Positions 5,813-12,187 of a DNA stretch of 15,670 nucleotides are shown here, one piece after another. The notes below the pieces were generated by a model. It was given only the letters and a program-made list of their open reading frames with translations. It was not told where the DNA came from and made no database searches. Numbering within the stretch: position 1 is the first letter of the stretch; every line of letters begins with the position of its first letter. Source of the DNA: Bacillota bacterium (GTDB lineage: Bacteria > Bacillota > Clostridia > Oscillospirales > Ruminococcaceae). Where the stretch lies: the NCBI GenBank assembly GCA_023391005.1, contig JAEWBS010000098.1, forward strand, positions 1-15,670. The letters run 5' to 3'. The translations under genes were made by a program, and so were the position numbers.

Positions 5813-6366
5813 TGAGAAAACCCGAAGGATATGATTCTTCTGCCGCTTTTACCGGAGAGGGACAAGCTTTGCCGGCTGGCGGGTACATATGCACCATTTT
5901 GAAAGCAGAGGAAACTGCCGCGCGAAATGGACGGCCCATGCTGGCACTGCTGCTTGATATTGCCGATGGCGAATACGCCGGATATTTCCGACAGCAATTT
6001 GATCGAGTAAAGCAAAGCAACCCTGACGCCAAATGGGGCGGCACTTTTAGGCAACTCACAGACGGATCGAGCCTCCCGTTTTTCAAGGGCATGGTCACCA
6101 GCATCGAGGAATCCAACGGTTTCAAATGGGATTTCGACGAAGCGAAGTTGAAAGGCAAAAAAATTGGCGCTATTTTTGGGCGTGAGCAGTACATGGGCAA
6201 TGACGGCAAGGCCAAGTGGTCAACCAAATGTCAGGCTGTACGCACGGTAAAAACCATCCAGGATGGCAAGTTCGATGTTCCTGAGGATAAGCCGATTGCG
6301 GGTCAGCACGGGAATTCTGGCGGCTATCAAGTAATCGACGGCGGCGACGATGACCTCCCGTTCTAG
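5812..6366 (+). CDS. DUF669-like putative ssDNA-binding protein with SSB-type acidic tail
   Basis: A 184-residue protein. A compact beta-rich core (about 15-155: LPAGGYICTILKAEETAARN, then PMLALLLDIADGEYAGYF, and KLKGKKIGAIFGREQY) resembles the DUF669 proteins that lie beside Sak4-type ATPases. A flexible Gly-rich linker ends in GGDDDLPF, very close to the bacterial SSB tip DDDIPF that recruits replication partners. A role coating single-stranded DNA and docking helicase or primase is therefore likely, from tail and context. The start codon overlaps the upstream stop. Confidence 0.75.
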   Translation: MRKPEGYDSSAAFTGEGQALPAGGYICTILKAEETAARNGRPMLALLLDIADGEYAGYFRQQFDRVKQSNPDAKWGGTFRQLTDGSSLPFFKGMVTSIEESNGFKWDFDEAKLKGKKIGAIFGREQYMGNDGKAKWSTKCQAVRTVKTIQDGKFDVPEDKPIAGQHGNSGGYQVIDGGDDDLPF

Positions 6367-6880
6367 CAGCCCCTACGCCGCCGCTCGCGAACTTCTCCCA
6401 ATGGCGCAAGTCGCCGAACGCTATGGATTTACAGTAACACGGGGCGGGTTTATCGCCTGCCCCTTCCACGGAAACGACGACACGCCGTCACTTAAAATCT
6501 ACGACGGCTCTCGGGGGTGGCATTGTTTCGGCTGTGGTGAGGGCGGCGACGTGATCGAATTTGTGCGCCGGCTGTTTAACATCGATGCCCGGGCGGCGCT
6601 GGCGCAGCTCAACAATGATTTTGGTCTTGGCTTGGCGTTGGACGGACGCGCGGCCGACCCTCACGCAACCGCTAAAATTGCCCGTGAGCGGCGCGAAAAG
6701 CAAAAGCGAAAAGATGCATTGACAAACCAAATAAACGCGCTCTGCGCCGAGCACAGGCATTTGCACGGAATCATCATAAGCCGGCGCCCGCCTGCCCAAG
6801 AATGGTTCGTTGCCATTGGAAAAATTGAGTATGTGAAATATCAAATTGACGTATTGCAAAAACAAGAATCGGGGTGCTGA
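6350..6880 (+). CDS. CHC2 zinc-finger primase-domain protein (short)
   Basis: A 176-residue protein with a DnaG-type CHC2 zinc finger, C37-x2-H40 and C59-x2-C62, inside FIACPFHGNDDTPSLKIYDG and GWHCFGCGEGGDVIEFVRR. After about residue 85 it is charged and helical, with no TOPRIM catalytic domain visible. The protein is therefore a template-recognition primase module that must work with another subunit, possibly the DUF927 protein downstream. ATG 6350 overlaps the upstream gene by 17 bases; Met18 (6401) is an alternative start. Confidence 0.85.
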   Translation: MTSRSSSPYAAARELLPMAQVAERYGFTVTRGGFIACPFHGNDDTPSLKIYDGSRGWHCFGCGEGGDVIEFVRRLFNIDARAALAQLNNDFGLGLALDGRAADPHATAKIARERREKQKRKDALTNQINALCAEHRHLHGIIISRRPPAQEWFVAIGKIEYVKYQIDVLQKQESGC

Positions 6881-6881
6881 A

Positions 6882-8741
6882 TTGCAAATTGATTATTCAA
6901 GAGAGGATTTCGACACCTCAAAGCCTTATGAGGATTTGCTTAAAATCGAAGACCCTTTTCAGCGCGGCGTTATGATTCGCAAAGTTTCAGAGTATGCCTC
7001 AAAGAAAGTGGGGTTCAAGGGATTTCAAAAAGCATTCAAGGAGTATCAAGAATCTAAAAAGCGGCTTACTCAGGCGCTGGCGCCTCCCGAAAACTTCACA
7101 GCCTTTGAGGAGTGCGAGTTGGAGCTTTATACCGGTGGGTGGATAGCGGACGATTCGGGTGTGTATCGATTTGGGATAAACGGCGAAAGAGACTTTGCTT
7201 GCACGCACCCAATTCAGCCCGTGGAGCGGCTGCGAAACGTTGATACCGGCGAACTGAAGGTACGCCTGATATGGCGGCGCGGCACGGGCGGGAGAAAGGT
7301 GTTCAGCAGCATCACGGCTGATTTCGATACCATTTCTAACGCCAAGAACGTCGTTTCACTTTCTAAGTTGGGAATATCCGTGACATCCGGGAAACGGGCG
7401 CAAAACCTTGTGGATTACTTGGCCGACACGATGGACTTCAATTATGACTACATTCCCGAGAAGAAAAGCGTCTCGCGCCTAGGCTGGAATGAGGAGGGCT
7501 TTTCCCCTTACATAGGCGATGTTGTTTTTGATGGCAACGATGCTTTCGGACGCACATTTTCGGCTATCCACCCATGCGGAAGTTTCGATGCGTGGCTGGA
7601 AGAGGCAAGGAGCGTTAGAAAGTACAGTCTGCTTGCCCGTATCGTTTTGGCTGCGTCCTTTGCGTCCGTGTTGGTGGAGCCTATGGGATGCTTGCCGTTC
7701 TTCGTTCACCTGTGGGGTATGGCGTCGGAAACCGGCAAGACAGTCGGTCAGATGGTGGCGGCCTCCGTGTGGGGAGAGCCGACGCCGGGCGGTGACTATT
7801 TCAAAACTTTCCGCAGCACCACAGTTGGATTTGAAGTGATGGCGGGATTTCTGAGATCCTTGCCGGTAATCATAGACGAGCTTCAACTGACAAAGGACGC
7901 TCGAGGGCGAGTGATTTTCAACGTCTATGAACTGGCGGCTGGTTCCGGCAAAATGCGGTCTAACACTAAGCTTGGGATCGCTGCGACGCCCCGATGGGCC
8001 AATTGTTTCATCACATCGGGAGAAACGCCCATCACGGGCGAGCAGGACGGTGCAGGAGCGTTAAACCGCGTTATTGAAATAGAATGTCTTGCCGAAAATA
8101 AGGTCATCGAGAACGGCCACAAGACGGCTGAGATCATGAAGCTTAATTACGGGCATGCGGGCCAAATGTTCATTGAAAAGTTGTGCGAACCGGGTGTGTT
8201 GGAGGCTGCAAAGGGGCGTTATACCGCGTTATATGAAGCCTATTCCGCCGCCAAAGCAGCTGACAAGCAATCGCACTCCGCGGCGCTTATCACGCTGGCG
8301 GACGAGCTTGCCACGGAATGGATATTTCAGGACGGACGGCAAATTACCGTTTCGGAATTATCAGGCTTCTTGAAATCGAAAGAAGCGATCTCGGCGGCAG
8401 AACGCGGTTATGCCTATATGTGTGATTGGGTGGCGCAAAACGCAAACAAGCTTCGCGACGACCCGGATAGTATTAAAGGCGAACGGTATGGCTTAATCGG
8501 GGAGAGTCGTGACGACTTGGGGTGGGTGTATATTATCCGTGCTGTTTTCTATAAGGTGTGCGCCGACGCGGGGATTTCGGCCCCTGCTTTGTTGAGTCAT
8601 CTAAGGTCAAAAGGGCTGATCCAGACACGCGGCCGGGCGTTTACGAAGAATAAACGCGTCGATCGAATACCAACAGAATGTGTCATGATGCGCTTGAAAG
8701 ACGATCCAGAGGCGGAAGAACCGGAAGATTTGCCGTTTTGA
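6882..8741 (+). CDS. DUF927 family ATPase / putative replicative helicase
   Basis: A 619-residue protein with a DUF927 core. It has Walker A GMASETGKT (279-287) following LPFFVHLW, and Walker B VIIDELQL with D332-E333. N-terminal residues 1-80 are charged and helical. The C-terminal part (about 470-600) looks like a helical/winged-helix domain, and the protein ends in acidic EEPEDLPF. DUF927 proteins accompany CHC2 primase fragments in phages and elements and are thought to unwind DNA at initiation. The start is TTG 6882, five bases after GGGGTG and one base past the primase stop; the upstream in-frame TTG at 6846 lacks a site. Confidence 0.85.
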   Translation: MQIDYSREDFDTSKPYEDLLKIEDPFQRGVMIRKVSEYASKKVGFKGFQKAFKEYQESKKRLTQALAPPENFTAFEECELELYTGGWIADDSGVYRFGINGERDFACTHPIQPVERLRNVDTGELKVRLIWRRGTGGRKVFSSITADFDTISNAKNVVSLSKLGISVTSGKRAQNLVDYLADTMDFNYDYIPEKKSVSRLGWNEEGFSPYIGDVVFDGNDAFGRTFSAIHPCGSFDAWLEEARSVRKYSLLARIVLAASFASVLVEPMGCLPFFVHLWGMASETGKTVGQMVAASVWGEPTPGGDYFKTFRSTTVGFEVMAGFLRSLPVIIDELQLTKDARGRVIFNVYELAAGSGKMRSNTKLGIAATPRWANCFITSGETPITGEQDGAGALNRVIEIECLAENKVIENGHKTAEIMKLNYGHAGQMFIEKLCEPGVLEAAKGRYTALYEAYSAAKAADKQSHSAALITLADELATEWIFQDGRQITVSELSGFLKSKEAISAAERGYAYMCDWVAQNANKLRDDPDSIKGERYGLIGESRDDLGWVYIIRAVFYKVCADAGISAPALLSHLRSKGLIQTRGRAFTKNKRVDRIPTECVMMRLKDDPEAEEPEDLPF

Positions 8742-8748
8742 GTAACAT

Positions 8749-9006
8749 GTTCCCCGTTTGTTCCCCGGCGAAAACGGCGTTGCAATCAGAAAAAATAGGC
8801 CGTGGGGAACTGGGGAACATGGGGAACCACATTTAACACATATATAAGAGAATTTTTTCTCTCACATCCAAGAACTCAAATAAAAAAATTATCCCTTATA
8901 GAAAACGTGCAAACATGTTCCCCAGTTCCCCAACAGTTAAAAAACCGCATCACAATCAAGAAAAATGCGGGGAACATCATGTTCCCCGATGTTCCCCAAG
9001 TTCCTC
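8749..9006. repeat. GTTCCCC iteron-like array, candidate replication origin
   Basis: The 289-bp gap between the DUF927 and helicase genes holds ten perfect copies of GTTCCCC or its complement. Plus-orientation copies are at 8749, 8760, 8917, 8925, 8981 and 8991. Minus-orientation copies (GGGGAAC) are at 8804, 8812, 8821 and 8969. A degenerate copy is at 9000. Neighbours are 8 to 11 bp apart. The copies at 8969 and 8981 form a 19-bp palindrome, GGGGAACAT-C-ATGTTCCCC. Two clusters flank an AT-rich stretch (about 8828-8905) containing AGAGAA-TTTT-TTCTCT. Iterons beside an AT-rich unwinding tract next to primase and helicase genes are what theta-type phage origins look like; origin function is inferred. 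Confidence 0.7.
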
Positions 9007-9030
9007 ACACAAGGAAGGTGAATAAATACG

Positions 9031-10548
9031 TTGAATATACAATTAAGACCCTATCAGCAGGAATGCCTTGATACAATCGCCGCGCACGATCATGGCGCAT
9101 ACCTTGTGCAGATGGCAACGGGGTTGGGTAAAACCGTCACGTTCGCCAACATCCCGCGACAGGGGCGCATGCTGATACTCTCCCATCGCGACGAGTTGGT
9201 GCGCCAACCGCTTAAATATTTCCCCGGTGTGATGTGCGGTATCGAAAAAGCAGGAGAGCACGCCGGTCCAATGGACGAGATCGTGAGCGCGTCGGTGCAG
9301 AGCATATCCAGACGGCTTGAACGGTACGCCCCTGACGATTTTGATCTTATCATAACCGACGAGTGCCACCACGCTGCGGCGAGCACATATCGCAAAATAT
9401 TCGAGTACTTCAAGCCCCGTCTACATATTGGATTCACCGCCACGCCCAACAGAGCCGACAACGCCCGCCTGAACGACATCTATCAAGATATTATTTTTCA
9501 GCGGGATCTCCGTTGGGGCATCAAAAACGGCTATCTGTCCGATATCCATTGCCGGCGGGTGAACATCGGGTATGATCTGTCAAAGGTCAGAACCACGCAC
9601 GGCGATTACGCGCCGGGTGAGCTCGACGAGGCGATGGACGGAACCGCCGACGCGATCGCGGAGGCTTATCGAGACTATGCCAAGGGTGCGACGCTGATCT
9701 TCGCGGTGTCGGTCCATCAGGCCAACGAGATCGCGGACCGGATCGCTGGCGCAGTCGTGGTGACGGGTGAAACACAAAATCGGGCGGCGATCATTCAGGC
9801 GTTTACCGCCGGTGAAATTCCGTGCATAGTCAACTGCATGGTGTTTACCGAGGGCACGGATATTCCCCGCGTTGAAACGGTAATCGTCGCCCGCCCTACG
9901 CAATCGGAAAGCCTCTATACCCAGATGGTTGGGCGTGGACTGCGGTTATACCCAGGTAAGGAGCGCTTGCATCTTATTGATTGCGTGGGAATCACAGGCA
10001 AAGCCAGCCTTTGCACGGCGCCGTCGCTTTTGGGGATAGACCTCAAGGGAATACCCGCAAAGCGACAAGAGGACTTGGAAGGCATGCTGTTTGAACTGCC
10101 TGAAAAGGCGGTCCGTGCCTCAGATTGCCCCGAAAGTTGGGTTAAAAATACCGAGATCGTCGACCTGTGGGCCAACGCCAACAAGTACAATACGCATAAT
10201 GTCGGATGGTTCCAACTGCCTGACGGCTCGATGGTTTTAAGTCTGAAGGATGCTAAACCGCTGTGCTTGCCGCCTCAGGACGAGCTGGGCCGCGTCAGGA
10301 TAAACGGTGAACTGGTGCCGATGCAGCAAGCTCTTGATCGGGCGTTTGTCTATTTGACGGCAAATCACGCCGACCAGCAGTATATCTGGGACACGGAACA
10401 ATCTAAGCGGTGGGGGAGGTCTCCTGCCAGTGACAAACAAAAAGCGCTGATCCAGCGCCGATTAAAGGGATATGACGTTGAGACATTAACCAAGGGCCAA
10501 GCGAGCTTGATCCTTAACCGACTTAATGCGAGGAGGTTGACAGCATGA
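9031..10548 (+). CDS. SF2 DEAD/DEAH-type helicase (UvrB/ResIII-like)
   Basis: A 505-residue superfamily 2 helicase. Motifs in order are Q-like RPYQQEC (6-12), Walker A ATGLGKT (29-35), DECHH (110-114), GFTATP (134-139), IVARPTQSES (285-294) and motif VI QMVGRGLRL (298-306). Residues after about 380 form a family-specific tail with a C-terminal SDKQKALIQRRLKGYD helix. It probably unwinds or remodels DNA in phage replication. The start is TTG 9031, ten bases after GGAAGGTG and 25 bp past the last iteron. It overlaps the next ATG by four bases. Confidence 0.93.
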   Translation: MNIQLRPYQQECLDTIAAHDHGAYLVQMATGLGKTVTFANIPRQGRMLILSHRDELVRQPLKYFPGVMCGIEKAGEHAGPMDEIVSASVQSISRRLERYAPDDFDLIITDECHHAAASTYRKIFEYFKPRLHIGFTATPNRADNARLNDIYQDIIFQRDLRWGIKNGYLSDIHCRRVNIGYDLSKVRTTHGDYAPGELDEAMDGTADAIAEAYRDYAKGATLIFAVSVHQANEIADRIAGAVVVTGETQNRAAIIQAFTAGEIPCIVNCMVFTEGTDIPRVETVIVARPTQSESLYTQMVGRGLRLYPGKERLHLIDCVGITGKASLCTAPSLLGIDLKGIPAKRQEDLEGMLFELPEKAVRASDCPESWVKNTEIVDLWANANKYNTHNVGWFQLPDGSMVLSLKDAKPLCLPPQDELGRVRINGELVPMQQALDRAFVYLTANHADQQYIWDTEQSKRWGRSPASDKQKALIQRRLKGYDVETLTKGQASLILNRLNARRLTA

Positions 10549-10694
10549 GAAGCAAAATCTATATAGATTCGCCGGCCGATCGTGACGCCGTATACCCCGC
10601 GCTGATTCGCGCGGGGTATACGGTGCGGCAAGGGCGCGAGAAGAACGGAAACCGCTCGAAGTCGTTCGTTGAGTATTGGAGGGAAGGCGTATGA
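10545..10694 (+). CDS. Small conserved-type phage protein (49 aa)
   Basis: A 49-residue basic protein starting MRSKIYIDSPADRDAVYPAL and ending SFVEYWREGV. A strong AGGAGG site lies eight bases before the ATG. Both ends overlap neighbours by ATGA-type junctions, so it is a genuine operon gene despite its size. The pattern of a strand, a helix and a further strand ending FVEYW is familiar from small Clostridia phage proteins of unknown role. A long perfect inverted repeat lies inside the coding sequence. Confidence 0.75.
   Translation: MRSKIYIDSPADRDAVYPALIRAGYTVRQGREKNGNRSKSFVEYWREGV
10588..10623. repeat. Perfect 15-bp inverted repeat inside the 49-aa gene
   Basis: CCGTATACCCCGCGC (10588-10602), loop TGATTC and GCGCGGGGTATACGG (10609-10623) are exact complements. 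The RNA hairpin would be very stable. No T run follows, so it is not an intrinsic terminator. It could be an mRNA processing or stability element, or a DNA-binding site. Confidence 0.75.
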
Positions 10695-11059
10695 CGGAAG
10701 CACAGCACCAAACGAACGTGTTTAAATGGGCGGCGCAGCCCTCTATCAGAAGCCAGTACCCCGAGCTGAAGCTGCTCTTTCATATTCCGAACGGGGGCAG
10801 CCGTGATGTCGTTGAAGGGGCGCACCTCAAGGCACAGGGCGTCAAAAGCGGCGTGCCGGATTTGTGCTTGCCGGTCGCCAGAGGAAAATGCCACGGTCTG
10901 TACATCGAGATGAAAACCGAAACAGGCAGGCCGTCGCCTGAACAGGATTGGTGGGGCTACGAACTGCATGCACAGGGTTACTATTGGGAGGTGTGCCACG
11001 GATGGAAGAGCGCGGTCAGAACGCTGGAATGGTATCTGAACTTGAAAAGTCAGCTATGA
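10691..11059 (+). CDS. VRR-NUC domain nuclease
   Basis: A 122-residue stand-alone VRR-NUC protein of the PD-(D/E)xK fold. Visible features are FHIPNGGSRD, catalytic D57 in GVPDL, E73 and K75 in YIEMK, and SPEQ at 82-85. Stand-alone phage members act on branched DNA such as Holliday junctions in replication and recombination. ATG 10691 overlaps the upstream stop (ATGA), and its own TGA overlaps the next ATG, so it is translationally coupled on both sides. Confidence 0.92.
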   Translation: MTEAQHQTNVFKWAAQPSIRSQYPELKLLFHIPNGGSRDVVEGAHLKAQGVKSGVPDLCLPVARGKCHGLYIEMKTETGRPSPEQDWWGYELHAQGYYWEVCHGWKSAVRTLEWYLNLKSQL

Positions 11060-11349
11060 GAGGCGACTCAATGCCCGCCGGCCTATGCTTGCCAGATCAG
11101 GCGCTCTATCAGGCGCTGCGGGAATTATATCGTTGCTACCGTGGGCATGGCATCAGCCGTGAGGACGCCAGGCGGGAGAAGATCGCCCTGCTTAACTCTC
11201 ACGGCAAGATGATGCTGTGGCATCGGATTTATCAAGAGACGGCTGAAATGCGCAATCGCATTGGTGATGCGCTGGCGCGGGTCAACAAAGAGGGGTGCGA
11301 GTGCTGCCAACTGGTGGTGAAGATATTTGATGGGAGGTCGAGATTATGA
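11056..11349 (+). CDS. Hypothetical phage protein (97 aa)
   Basis: A 97-residue, mainly helical protein (ALRELYRCYRGHGISREDAR, then REKIALLNSHGKMMLWHRIY) ending with a Cys cluster, GCECCQLVV. The ATG overlaps the nuclease stop and its stop overlaps the next ATG, so it is a firm operon member. Function is not recognised; the Cys cluster may bind metal. Confidence 0.7.
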   Translation: MRGDSMPAGLCLPDQALYQALRELYRCYRGHGISREDARREKIALLNSHGKMMLWHRIYQETAEMRNRIGDALARVNKEGCECCQLVVKIFDGRSRL

Positions 11350-11483
11350 CATATCCATGCAAAGACTGCACCCGGCGCAATAAGCGAGACTGCACGACCT
11401 ACCGTGAGTGCAATAAATTTCGAGAGTGGCTTGAGGCGGTTTGGGCTGAGATACAGGCCGTATTCGCGAGAATAGGCAAATAA
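11346..11483 (+). CDS. Small Cys-rich phage protein (45 aa)
   Basis: Starts MTYPCKDCTRRNKRDCTTYR, with Cys at 5, 8, 16 and 22 in a spacing suited to one zinc site, then an amphipathic helix (FREWLEAVWAEIQAVFARIG). It is coupled to the upstream gene by an ATGA overlap after GGGAGG. This plan is common among tiny phage zinc proteins; function unknown. Confidence 0.7.
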   Translation: MTYPCKDCTRRNKRDCTTYRECNKFREWLEAVWAEIQAVFARIGK

Positions 11484-11504
11484 ACAAGGGTTTAGCGGAA
11501 CGAG

Positions 11505-12146
11505 GTGACAACAATTTTAGAGCTGAATCGACTTTACAACATGGACTGCATGGAGGGCATGCGGCAGTTCCCCGACAAGTATTTTGAACTTGCGATCGTG
11601 GATCCTCCGTACGGGATAGAAAAGGATTTTAAGGCACAAAGCCGCATAAGTAAATACGGTCAGACGCAAACAGCTAATGATTTGAAACCTAATCGCGAAT
11701 ATTTTAAAGAGCTGTTTCGGGTGTCAAATAATCAAATTATATGGGGATATAATCATTTGTCAGATTTACTTCCATCTTGTAAAGAATTTATTTTTTGGTT
11801 TAAACACCAGCCGGTAATATCATACGCAGATGGAGAGCTTGCATGGAGTTCTTTTAAAAAAAGCGCTAGATGTTTTGACTACCCATACTTTGGAAACATC
11901 AACGCTGAAGATAACAGAATTCACCCAATGCAAAAACCAGTAGTGCTTTACGAATGGCTTCTAAAGCACTACGCCAAGCTGGGCGACAAGATACTGGACA
12001 CCCATGTCGGCAGCGCGTCCAGTCTTATAGCCTGCCACAACATGGGTTTTGAGTACATAGGGTTTGAGCTTGACCCTGATTATTTTACAAAGGCTACCGA
12101 GCGGCTGGAGGCGGTCAGGGCGCAGCAAAGCCTTTTCTGTGGATGA
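11505..12146 (+). CDS. N4/N6 (amino) DNA methyltransferase, beta-class order
   Basis: A 213-residue methyltransferase of the N6_N4_Mtase family that would methylate adenine or cytosine amino groups with AdoMet. Motif IV is DPPYG (33-37). HPMQKP (140-145) precedes the AdoMet-binding motif I DTHVGSAS (165-172) and GFELDPDYF. Catalytic motif before AdoMet motif is the beta order. No restriction enzyme gene adjoins, so it is an orphan enzyme, probably protective. Residues about 40-145 are encoded by clearly AT-richer DNA than the ends. The start GTG 11505 is the best available but has a weak site. Confidence 0.88.
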   Translation: MTTILELNRLYNMDCMEGMRQFPDKYFELAIVDPPYGIEKDFKAQSRISKYGQTQTANDLKPNREYFKELFRVSNNQIIWGYNHLSDLLPSCKEFIFWFKHQPVISYADGELAWSSFKKSARCFDYPYFGNINAEDNRIHPMQKPVVLYEWLLKHYAKLGDKILDTHVGSASSLIACHNMGFEYIGFELDPDYFTKATERLEAVRAQQSLFCG

Positions 12147-12187
12147 CTACAAACCATGATTTATGAGACTGCGAGAGGTAAAACAAA

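Noticed and set aside
8749..9006. Repeat array considered as CRISPR
   Set aside because: The units are 7 bp, in both orientations and with 1-4 bp between neighbours; there are no 25-40 bp spacers and no cas genes.
8802..9071. Open frame of 89 codons beginning MGNWGTWGTTF
   Set aside because: It runs through the GTTCCCC repeat array, has no ribosome-binding site, has repeat-driven composition and overlaps the start of the helicase gene in another frame.
10588..10623. Perfect inverted repeat considered as an intrinsic terminator
   Set aside because: No T run follows on either strand and it is inside a coding region of a continuous operon.
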